Shown piece after piece: positions 22,055 to 30,500 of a DNA stretch of 46,395 nucleotides. The DNA comes from an uncultured Candidatus Poseidoniales archaeon. GTDB lineage: Archaea; Thermoplasmatota; Poseidoniia; Poseidoniales; Thalassarchaeaceae. Position numbers and translations under genes: made by a program. The notes beneath the pieces are model-generated. The model ran no database searches. It had not been told where the DNA came from and saw only the letters and a program-made list of their open reading frames with translations. The stretch covers positions 1 through 46,395 of the forward strand of contig CACGIM010000001.1 of NCBI GenBank assembly GCA_902573115.1. Reading direction: 5' to 3'. Numbering within the stretch: the first letter of the stretch is position 1; the number at the start of each line of letters is the position of its first letter.

Positions 22055-23407
22055 ATGCCAGTGTCACCCCTAGACTACAGGTACGGAAGGGAAGAAGCAA
22101 AGGAAATATGGTCAAGAGAAGGAAGGCACTCAAGGTTGTTGGATGTCGAAAGAGCTTTGATTTGGGCTCACTCAAAGATGGGCAGGGTTTCACCAGAGGA
22201 CTACGACGTTATCGCGGAGATTTCTGATGCAGGGATAGTGACGGCAGACAGAGTTGACGAGTTAGAGGCAGAAACCAAGCATGACATCATGGCGCTGACC
22301 AAGGCAATGGCTGAAGCTGCTGGCGAATCTGGCTGGTGTATCCATTTGGGTGCGACTAGTAATGACATAGTTGACTCGGCTGTGGCTTTGCAAATCAGGG
22401 ATAGCATCTCAGTTCAGAATATTTCGTTAAAGAAGCTCATTCTAAACATGTGTGAAATCGCGGAAAGGGAGAAGGATACTACAATGCTCGGCAGAACGCA
22501 CGGCCAGGCTGCAGTGCCAATCACATTTGGCCTAAAGGTAGCAGTGTGGATTGACGAATTTAGAAGGCATTTGGACCGGTTGGAAGAGATGACACCAAGA
22601 TGCACAACTGGAAAGTTTCTGGGGGCCGTTGGTACAGGGGCTGCTCAAGGCGAGAGGGCATTGGAATTACAGGAGCTTGTCCTAGGGAACCTTGGACTAG
22701 AAGTCCCTGTTGCAACCACGCAAGTAGTTGGCAGGGACAGGTACATCGAGTGGGTGGGTTGGATGGCTAATGTATCGACCACTGTGGAGAAGGTACTTCA
22801 GGAGATAAGAAACCTCCAGAGGACTGAAATTGGGGAAGTATCGGAAGCATTCGATTCCGAGAAGCAGGTCGGTTCTTCCACGATGGCTCACAAAAAGAAC
22901 CCGATTACCGCGGAGAATGCCTGTGGACTGGCCAGAATCGTTCGATCGATGATAATACCGTCATATGAGAATGCATTACTTTGGCACGAGAGGGACCTGG
23001 CTAACTCCTCGAGCGAGAGGTTCACACTCTCTCACTCGATGATTCTGCTTGATGATATAATTTCCAAGTGCGACAGGGTATTGCTGAAGCTTGAAGTTAA
23101 CAGGGAAAGGATGCAGGAAAACATGGAGAACCAGGGAGGCTTGATTATGGCCGAGAAAGTGATGTTGGAGTTAGTCGATAGGGGTATGCCTCGGGATGAA
23201 GCTCATGAGGAGCTCAGGAAGGCCTCTATGGAATCGCTAGACCGCGGGGTCAACCTAGAAGTAGCATGCAATTCATCAAATGCAATCATGAGTTTGATCG
23301 ATCCGGACGAGTTATCTGGATTCTTCAAACCAGAATCCCATTTGGGTTCTTCGAGTGAACTGGTCGAAAATGCGATATCCATAGCAAAGAAGAGGTGCTC
23401 ACAGTAG
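22055..23407 (+). CDS. purB: Adenylosuccinate lyase
   Basis: A 450-residue member of the fumarase/aspartase superfamily that removes fumarate in two steps of purine synthesis: SAICAR to AICAR and adenylosuccinate to AMP. It shows HLGATSNDIVDSA, the TxxxGRTHGQAAVPITFG region, and the signature loop GSSTMAHKKNPI with its catalytic serine. The ATG at 22055 (MPVSPLDYRYG) matches the conserved N-terminus. The open frame extends 33 codons upstream, overlapping dph6, but is not needed. The last codons overlap the convergent gene at 23399. Confidence 0.96.
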   Translation: MPVSPLDYRYGREEAKEIWSREGRHSRLLDVERALIWAHSKMGRVSPEDYDVIAEISDAGIVTADRVDELEAETKHDIMALTKAMAEAAGESGWCIHLGATSNDIVDSAVALQIRDSISVQNISLKKLILNMCEIAEREKDTTMLGRTHGQAAVPITFGLKVAVWIDEFRRHLDRLEEMTPRCTTGKFLGAVGTGAAQGERALELQELVLGNLGLEVPVATTQVVGRDRYIEWVGWMANVSTTVEKVLQEIRNLQRTEIGEVSEAFDSEKQVGSSTMAHKKNPITAENACGLARIVRSMIIPSYENALLWHERDLANSSSERFTLSHSMILLDDIISKCDRVLLKLEVNRERMQENMENQGGLIMAEKVMLELVDRGMPRDEAHEELRKASMESLDRGVNLEVACNSSNAIMSLIDPDELSGFFKPESHLGSSSELVENAISIAKKRCSQ

Positions 23408-23689
23408 GGTGGGCACTAGAAGGAATATCGCTGTGACAGTGGCTACGGCAAAAAGAAGCATTATCATCGCATGGGGGCCATATTGGTTTGAGTCATCAAG
23501 AGCCACGCTAAAGAAGCCATCCTCAACGATTGCCCCCAAAAGAGAGTCTTCGGATTCCTGGAACTCTGGTGGTGGCCTTCGAGGTATTCGCTCCGAGGGA
23601 CCAGGCACATTTGAGTTGACTACTGATTGAACCCATTCAGGCGGTTGTACCTTGGGCGAGTTATCGCTTGAACCAGGTGTTCCTGCCAT
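23399..23689 (-). CDS. Tail-anchored small membrane protein
   Basis: A 96-residue protein with a proline- and serine-rich soluble part (SPKVQPPEWVQSV, RRPPPEFQES) and one C-terminal hydrophobic helix (AMIMLLFAVATVTAIFLLVPTLL), giving a tail-anchor topology. It overlaps the end of purB by 9 bp on the opposite strand. It is the last gene of a minus-strand run that also contains tiaS, gmhB and gmhA. The family is not recognised. Confidence 0.6.
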   Translation of the reverse strand: MAGTPGSSDNSPKVQPPEWVQSVVNSNVPGPSERIPRRPPPEFQESEDSLLGAIVEDGFFSVALDDSNQYGPHAMIMLLFAVATVTAIFLLVPTLL

Positions 23690-23726
23690 AACTACCGCAC
23701 GCCCCTAAAGGAATTATGCTTGCCGC

Positions 23727-23960
23727 TCATTCTTCATCCGGGATATTGAATCCAGCTTGCAAAAGCAATTTGTCCATCTCATCTATAGCTTCTGAATCAA
23801 GATTCGCTAGAGTCTCCGGATTTTTTGCTTCGCCCAGGAAAAAAATAGGGTCCTTTGAGAGCCTGAGTCTACGTTGTCTGATTCGTAGAATAATCCACAC
23901 CAAATACCCCGATGTCGCTACCAAACCAACTGTAGTAATTATCTGAAGGGGTTCAGCCAT
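23727..23960 (-). CDS. Small membrane-anchored protein
   Basis: A 77-residue protein with an N-terminal membrane helix (IITTVGLVATSGYLVWIIL), then a basic stop-transfer stretch (RIRQRRLRLSK) and an acidic cytoplasmic tail ending in PDEE. It sits 24 bp after tiaS on the same strand. No family recognised, but its context inside a conserved housekeeping run suggests it is a real gene. Confidence 0.65.
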   Translation of the reverse strand: MAEPLQIITTVGLVATSGYLVWIILRIRQRRLRLSKDPIFFLGEAKNPETLANLDSEAIDEMDKLLLQAGFNIPDEE

Positions 23961-23984
23961 GATATTGGATTCGCAATTCTCGTT

Positions 23985-25238
23985 TCATCTTGTCCCCTTT
24001 TCGATGTGAGAAATGGGTTTTGAAAGATGCCTCATGTTTGAAGGGGAGGGTTCCATCCACTTCCCCATGAGGAGTCCTGACAACGACTCAGGTCCCTCAC
24101 ATACCCATCTTTTGTTTTCGGTCTTCCCGCACTTTAGACATCTTAAGTCCTGTCCCTTACCAGCGCTCCTCATGGTTCTAGAGCAACACACCGGCCTGCC
24201 CAAGATCCGAGGGGAGTAATCGTTTACACGTAGCTTCTCCAAGTGGATAGCGCCATCCGGAGACGTCAATCCCCCCCAAGTTATTCTATCCCCAGGTATT
24301 AATTTCCTGAGAGTCCTGTTTATGGGCCCGGTCTCCGCAAAGGCCACAATTTTTTCACTAGAGATTCCTGAGAATACGCGAGTGAATGCGTGGCCCCCTT
24401 TGGTTTCGGATGGCATTGATGTGACAGTTCCTGAATGCATTGACTCGATATGATCGTCACTGAGTTGATTGGTAATATGTGAGGCAAAAGAATGGCAAGA
24501 CTCCACATCATTCCTTTTCTGAAGCCAGCTATGGGCCTCATTGACTACAGATTCTGAAGAGCCCCTAATGCCATAAAGGACTGGGCAGGGGGTCCTCGGG
24601 GCGATTATTCCATTTCCCTTCGTAGGATCCCTATTCATGAAAGTACGTGGGTGTTCCGTTTCAAGAGTTTGAACTGATTCTTTGCTAAGTACCCTCTTTT
24701 TGCCAATTCTGGAGTCTTGTCTCCATGCGATTAGTTCCCAGGTGGACTGCTCCCTCGGGCTCCAAGCTACAGCCGCACATGCCCCCACGACTCCAAACTT
24801 AGAGTCGGAATGTATTATCTCGCAGTTTTTCTTTGTGGCTTGATGGAACCTTTCTTCTGGATCTACGTAACCACGTACTGTCTGCCAGTACCATTCTTCT
24901 GGGAGGGGTTCGAAAGAAATCAACAAACACGGCGATGGGGCGAATTCGGACTTGGGGTACTGCTCGATAATTGAAAGCATCCTGCTGAACCACTCATTGC
25001 AGATTTGGATAAGTAGTTCTTTTTGTTGGATGGGCATCTTTAGTAGTGCCCCCAGAGCACCGTTGCCCCTTGTTCTTCTTTCTGCAAACGGCCATAATCG
25101 AACTAGCCTCCTTTCTAGAATTTCACAATCAGTTTGCTCGATTATGTGCATAATCAGGTCTTGCATCCTTTCAGTAGTACACCCAATTTCATGGTGGTCT
25201 GTATCATCCAAACCAATTCTGCAAGTGACTAACTGCAC
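23985..25238 (-). CDS. tiaS: tRNA(Ile2) 2-agmatinylcytidine synthetase TiaS
   Basis: A 417-residue archaeal enzyme that attaches agmatine to C34 of tRNA-Ile2 using ATP, so that the CAU anticodon reads AUA. The N-terminus carries RIGLDDTDHHEIGCTT, the conserved ATP/phosphate-handling motif. A central domain includes the NGIIAPRTPCPVLYGIRG segment, an OB-fold-like part follows, and the C-terminus has a zinc ribbon with CCSRTMR...LRCLKCG cysteines for tRNA binding. Length matches the family. It follows gmhB with a 4-bp gap. Confidence 0.93.
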   Translation of the reverse strand: MQLVTCRIGLDDTDHHEIGCTTERMQDLIMHIIEQTDCEILERRLVRLWPFAERRTRGNGALGALLKMPIQQKELLIQICNEWFSRMLSIIEQYPKSEFAPSPCLLISFEPLPEEWYWQTVRGYVDPEERFHQATKKNCEIIHSDSKFGVVGACAAVAWSPREQSTWELIAWRQDSRIGKKRVLSKESVQTLETEHPRTFMNRDPTKGNGIIAPRTPCPVLYGIRGSSESVVNEAHSWLQKRNDVESCHSFASHITNQLSDDHIESMHSGTVTSMPSETKGGHAFTRVFSGISSEKIVAFAETGPINRTLRKLIPGDRITWGGLTSPDGAIHLEKLRVNDYSPRILGRPVCCSRTMRSAGKGQDLRCLKCGKTENKRWVCEGPESLSGLLMGKWMEPSPSNMRHLSKPISHIEKGTR

Positions 25239-25242
25239 GTAA

Positions 25243-25881
25243 TTACCCTCTTCTGGGCACTATTTTATCGATTACGTCGGCGATACCGATTGTTTGGTCG
25301 CATTGGATGGCATTGACTCCGAATTTCCTTCCCGCTTCGATATCGGAAATTTGGTCCCCCACCATTATCGAGCTGGATTCGCTCGGCCTTTCTACCCATT
25401 GGTGGCCGTACATAATTTTGAGATCCTCCTGTTTGTTGTTTTCTGATGCCTCAATTATTTGGCGGCCCGCTTCAAGCATTCCGGGGTTGGGTTTTCTGGC
25501 CCAGGCATTTTCGGAAGGGTGGTAGGGACTGTAAAGGACCAAATCTAGAATTGCATCGCTATCTTCTTCGATCAACTGAGTTTCTAGTTTCTTGTGGATA
25601 AGTTCGAGTGTATCATGGTCCCAAAGGCCCCTTCCTATCGGAGATTGATTTGTCACTACGCAGATTCTGAATCCATATCTGCGGAGTCTGGCCACTGATT
25701 CACCCGAATTGGGCAATGTTTCTACCTCTTCCGGGGAGTTTACGTAATTATCCGACCATCTGTTCAGAACACCGTCCCTATCCAGATATGCTATCTTCCC
25801 TGACCAACTTTGATTGTGAGGGAGCGGTTTGAGCTCCAGAGGTGAATCCAACCTAGATGCGTGCCTATGGGGGGGGAGCAT
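25243..25881 (-). CDS. gmhB: HAD phosphatase, heptose-bisphosphate (GmhB) type
   Basis: A 212-residue HAD-superfamily phosphatase of the GmhB/histidinol-phosphatase subgroup. HAD motifs in order are YLDRDGVLNRW (nucleophile and acid Asp near 33 and 35), VVTNQSPIGRG (motif II), ARKPNPGML (motif III Lys) and VGDQISDIEAG (motif IV). In typical GmhB a zinc loop with several cysteines lies just before the KP motif. Here the same region (YSPYHPSENAWARKP) has no cysteine. It is 4 bp downstream of the SIS-domain gene, which supports a joint role in heptose-phosphate metabolism. Confidence 0.82.
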   Translation of the reverse strand: MLPPHRHASRLDSPLELKPLPHNQSWSGKIAYLDRDGVLNRWSDNYVNSPEEVETLPNSGESVARLRRYGFRICVVTNQSPIGRGLWDHDTLELIHKKLETQLIEEDSDAILDLVLYSPYHPSENAWARKPNPGMLEAGRQIIEASENNKQEDLKIMYGHQWVERPSESSSIMVGDQISDIEAGRKFGVNAIQCDQTIGIADVIDKIVPRRG

Positions 25882-25885
25882 GGAC

Positions 25886-26455
25886 TCACAGACCGTTGTT
25901 TGCTTTTATCGCCTCTTTCAGGATGTGGTTGATCACGAGCTGTAGATCTTCTATCCGTTCCATAGAGTCTGAAGGCACAATTATCGACACATCAGCAATA
26001 TCAACCACCTTTCCGCCTCCCTTTCCCAGATAGTCACCAGTCACTGCGACGGTGTAGCAACCAATCTCCTTTGCTAGTTCTAGGCCGTTTAGTACGTTTT
26101 TTGAGTTTCCTGAGCCACTGAATCCAACAACCAAATCTCCTTGCGCGGCAAATGTTTTCAGTTGGCCGACAAAGACATTCTCATAATCCGTATCGTTCGC
26201 CCATGCGGTCAGAGACGCTGCGTTATCCACATGAGAAATAGTCTTCAGGCCCAATTCCTTGGACCAATCTCCTGCACTGTGGGAAGGAGTGCCAGCACTC
26301 CCACCGTTACCGATGAAATGGACGGTCGAGTTTTTCTCTCTCGCTGCCTCCACCATTCTCCAAAATTCCTCCATGGGTGCTAATGGCATCTCTGACAAAG
26401 TTTCCACCAATGACTCGACGTAATCTTGGGCGAAATCTCTGAAATCGAATGCCAT
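25886..26455 (-). CDS. gmhA: SIS-domain sugar isomerase, phosphoheptose isomerase (GmhA) type
   Basis: A 189-residue SIS-domain protein resembling sedoheptulose-7-phosphate isomerase, the first enzyme of nucleotide-activated heptose synthesis. It shows GNGGSA, then SHSAGDWSKEL at the position of the usual zinc ligands, with Asp where GmhA has Glu. VGFSGSGNSKNV and a late QLVINHILKEA follow, with the Gln and His expected as ligands. The ATG at 26455 is preferred over one eight codons upstream. It starts a tight minus-strand run with gmhB and tiaS and is divergent from the archaeosortase. Confidence 0.84.
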   Translation of the reverse strand: MAFDFRDFAQDYVESLVETLSEMPLAPMEEFWRMVEAAREKNSTVHFIGNGGSAGTPSHSAGDWSKELGLKTISHVDNAASLTAWANDTDYENVFVGQLKTFAAQGDLVVGFSGSGNSKNVLNGLELAKEIGCYTVAVTGDYLGKGGGKVVDIADVSIIVPSDSMERIEDLQLVINHILKEAIKANNGL

Positions 26456-26577
26456 CGTTGTGTGTCCGGGGGAGGGCATCCTATTTACGGGTTAATGACG
26501 CCAATTTAATTGTGAACGATCCCGTGTCGTCTATCGTCGTTGATTTTTCGGGTTTATTGGAAATATCGGAAGTGACA

Positions 26578-27513
26578 ATGCAGCTCATGATCGGGACAGT
26601 TGGCTTGATACTTCTCGGTGTGGGATTTCACAGGCACAAAGATGGGTATTCTCGGATTTTCTCATCATTGGGTTGGCCCTTTATTGGGCTGTTTTTCTAC
26701 CTTTATTCGGGATATTTCGTCGAAATAGAGGACCCAGTTCTTGTTTTGATGACCGCAGGAGCACTACCTGCTTCTATTGCGATGTCATATTGGGAATGGA
26801 CAAGTGACGGGTCGAGCATCGATACCATTGTGTGGGCAAGAGGATTTGTTGTCTGGTCGATGATTCCATACTATATTGTGTTTGGAATCCCCCACCTGAA
26901 CATGGCATTCGTGCAGTTTACTGCTGTTAGCGCCGAACTACTACTCGAGTTTGCAGGCCTTGGCGGTTATGAGATCGGCCCCATGATGATAGAGAGGTAC
27001 CAACAAAACCCCATTCCAGTATCCGAGTGGGAGGGTAGCAGATTCGTGTTGAGTGAACCATTGGGAGAGGGTGGATTTTACGCCCCAATGACGAACAGTG
27101 AAGGGGATAACGTTGTTTCTTTCATCTTAGCATGCTCAGCGCTGCAGTCTATGGCTGTTTTTATTGGCGCAATTGTTGCCCTAAGCTCTGTTCACTGGAA
27201 AAGAAGGGCGAGAGCATTGTTGATTGCTGTACCCACAATCCACATCCTTAACGTTTTCAGAAATGCTGGAATTGTTTGGCTAACTGACGCATACGGAACT
27301 TGGACCTTGTTCGGAGGTCCTCTCGCCGAGGATATGGGGATTTTCGACTTCGCCCATAGTTATGCGGCAAAGGTCGCTAGCCTGTTTGCAATGTTCTTGA
27401 TGGCAATCGCACTCTTTGACCTGCTACCCGAGTTGCACAAGCACGTGATGAGGGTAATGAGGCCGGTTATCTCTCTCACTGGGAGCAAAGAACCCAAATC
27501 AAACGATTCTTGA
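26578..27513 (+). CDS. artA: Archaeosortase/exosortase-family transpeptidase
   Basis: A 311-residue integral membrane protein with about eight helices and the exosortase/archaeosortase catalytic residues: C186 in FILACSALQSM, R228 in LNVFRNAG, and H260 in FDFAHSYAAK. Archaeosortases cut C-terminal sorting signals (such as PGF-CTERM) of surface proteins and replace them with a lipid anchor. No substrate with such a tail is visible in the window. The third residue is His, as in exosortases. The start at 26578 is chosen for the first helix; GTG or ATG codons up to 26449 are possible. The 3' end overlaps the helicase gene by 15 bp. Confidence 0.85.
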   Translation: MQLMIGTVGLILLGVGFHRHKDGYSRIFSSLGWPFIGLFFYLYSGYFVEIEDPVLVLMTAGALPASIAMSYWEWTSDGSSIDTIVWARGFVVWSMIPYYIVFGIPHLNMAFVQFTAVSAELLLEFAGLGGYEIGPMMIERYQQNPIPVSEWEGSRFVLSEPLGEGGFYAPMTNSEGDNVVSFILACSALQSMAVFIGAIVALSSVHWKRRARALLIAVPTIHILNVFRNAGIVWLTDAYGTWTLFGGPLAEDMGIFDFAHSYAAKVASLFAMFLMAIALFDLLPELHKHVMRVMRPVISLTGSKEPKSNDS

Positions 27514-30500
27514 TCTTATTCTGTTGAACAGTTTTCCAGATAACGGCATGTCGTGCTCCCAAGCAAACTCCTTCATCACCCTGATTGCTTCTTTCTCTAG
27601 TTCAGAGTCGCCCACGAAATCAGTAAGCTCGATTTTATCGTTTCTGGTATTTGCCTTGAAGGCGGCAATCGGCTCCTCTTTGTGGAATACTAGATATGCC
27701 GACCCATAACCAAATCTCTCTCTCAAGAGACTGCCGAAGTAATGAATCAATGGATCCGAGGGAGGGATAACAAGATCCCTGGTCCTGTTGAGTGAGTTGA
27801 GTTCCTCAAGCATGTCAAGCCTCCCCCAGCAAATGTCTTGTAGATCGTCAACGAGGAATCCCTTGATCAATGTCCCATCCGTCTCAAATTCGTGCATAAC
27901 GTCGCTAATCTCCTCTGGGGAGAATGATGAGCCTGCTAGTCTTTCTAATTGCTTTAGGGTAATCACAGGGTAGTCCTTTACCATATCTCTAAGGTAATCC
28001 CTCTTGACCCCCCACAGGTCAATCTTAGGCAGTGGCTCCACGGTCTTGAATCCCCCCCTGTAATCTTGTATAAGGTGGCCACTCCTTACTAGGGGGGAGA
28101 CGAGTTTTCTGAACTCGGACCTGGACATTGCGTTCCGTTCCATGTACAAATCTGGGTCGTTGTTTTCTCTGAAGAATTGTAGAATCTCTTCGTCCTCAGG
28201 CTCAGTTGGAACGTTCTTTATTGAGAGCAGTCTCTGGAAATGCGAGTATCTTGCCCAAACAAGGTGGCCCCTTAGATTGGACCCCTGATGTAGCTGGTGG
28301 GCCGCGACCATGGAGTCTAGATTTACTCTGAACATCTCACAACGACCCCTCAGGGAAAAATCGTCTCTGAGCTCTGTGGAGTTCTCCAGCGCGAGGGTTT
28401 CGTTCTCCCATCTGCTGTTCTGATGGAGGCTGTGGTGGAAGAATAGCATCCTGTTGATCTGGTTTCTGGATCTTGGTTCCACCACCCCTCCTCTGATGTA
28501 CCTCTCTCCATCCCCCATAGAAGAGAAGCCGAGTTCCGAGAGTATGTTCTGGATGTTTTCATCGCAATCATGAACAGGAACGCCGTTGAAAGCATGTAGA
28601 ACTGAGACGTCGACGAGCCTATCCCTGTAATTCTCAAGAAGCTCTGCGAAGGTCACTTTGAAATCGTCAAGGTAGGAGTGCGGGATGTTGATGTCTTTGA
28701 TCTCCAGGTAGTCGTTAACTACGAACATCAACACCCTGCCAATGGGGTCCACTCCCTTGAATACTGGATAGTACCAACCTTGCTTCAACAGCAGCCTAAC
28801 CTCTTGGATGAACCTGCTACTGAAGGGGTCTGATTGGGCTAGGATTCGCATTTTTCTATCTTCAGTGAGTGGGGACATTAGTCTCTCGGCATCCTCCTGT
28901 GAGGAGTAGTAATCTGTTGGATCCGGCTGAAGAGCGACTACTCTTGCTATGTCACCGCTTTTCTCGAGGTCCCTCAGTGTATCGGCCAATTCCTCCACAG
29001 GCCTAGATACAAACAGCCTGAGCGTGTGAAGCCTTACCGGGCCGATTCTGGAAATCAGCTTAGCTAGTGCTTGGTCGAACGGCAGGGGTTTTACAACTCC
29101 GTGGAGTTTTCTGAATATCGCCATCGATCTCTTACGGTTTGGGACATCCACATACTGTTTGGCTACTGTTAGTTGCCTTTCTAGGTTGGAGAGAGCCGAC
29201 TTTAGGCTTCTCTGTATGTGGGCATTCTCTTTTCCCTTCGGGTATTCCGAGAACAAGTCTGTTCTGGAGATTCCTTCTTTGGGAATCTTTTCCAATAGCT
29301 CTTCTTCTAGCGGGCCGAACCAGGGCTCACTTCTGAGGCCCATGAACATAGGAATCTGCTCTTCAAGGGTATATCCGACCCGGTTGTGCAATAGCCGGCC
29401 GTTGTAAATGTCGGAGTCATGCTTTATGTCCTTCCAGTCTCTAAACCTGTAGTTCTCGACCCGATGGAGCAATTCCTCCCTCCTTTGAACTAGGGTTAGG
29501 TTTCTTATTGCTTCAGATGGCTCTTCGAACTTGGAGAAGGATTTGTTCAGGATCAATGTCTGTAGAGTGCGGTAGTCGATTACGTTGACTTGCCCCCCTG
29601 TTATCCGGTATTCGTCAATTCTCAGAATGAACTCGCCCTCGTCAGTTCTTGTGAAGAATCCAATGGATACTAGGTTCCTCATTTCTAGCTCCTGTAAAAC
29701 AGATTCTACCTGAGCCTTGGGGAAGGGGAGTCTTTTACTGAGTGAGTCTATCGTCTGCGGCCCTTCGGATCCTAGCATATCAAGGAGTTTTAGCCTCAGG
29801 CAATCCATCGGATCGGATAGTGATTTTTTTCTCCAGTTTGAAGCCTCCCCTCCTACGAATCCCTCTCCGATTTCATAGTTCAGCCCGCCGGTGTAGAGCT
29901 CCCTAAGATCGTCCATCTGGGCTGCTCCTGCGACTGCTAGGCAACCCAGGGTCCCGTGGACTTCAGTCATCCTCATCGAGAACCACTTGCCATCGATGTT
30001 GTCCAAACCAGTTCCCCTAACCTTGGTGATTAGATCTCTCTCTGCTAATTCGTGGACCCAGCCCCTTAGGGTTTCAAACTCGATGTCCTTGAGTTTTTCA
30101 CTGTAGAGGGGGTGTGTAAGTTGCCTCTCCAGACCTCCGCCCATATCCATCAATCGGAGTAATTCGTTTGCGTTGTTTGGTGTGGAAACCTTAGATTGGT
30201 AATACTCCTTGAGTTTCTCCTCGTCTAACTCCGTTGCAAGGGACCTAGCTCCAAGCAACCTTCTGAGGATTTCCGGATCAACGTCTTTGATCAGATATGC
30301 TCTGGTTCTCAATGAAAGTAGGTCTTCAAAGGAAGACATGAACAGGGTCAGCCCAAGTGGCGATGGGATTTTCACCCTCCTGTGGACTATGCTTACATTC
30401 TCTTCATCCATTCTTGAGATGAAAAACCTAAGCTGGTCCATGTCCAGGTCAGTAGTAAGGATTTCATTCATCGCCTCCCTTACGATTACTGAGTCTTCCA

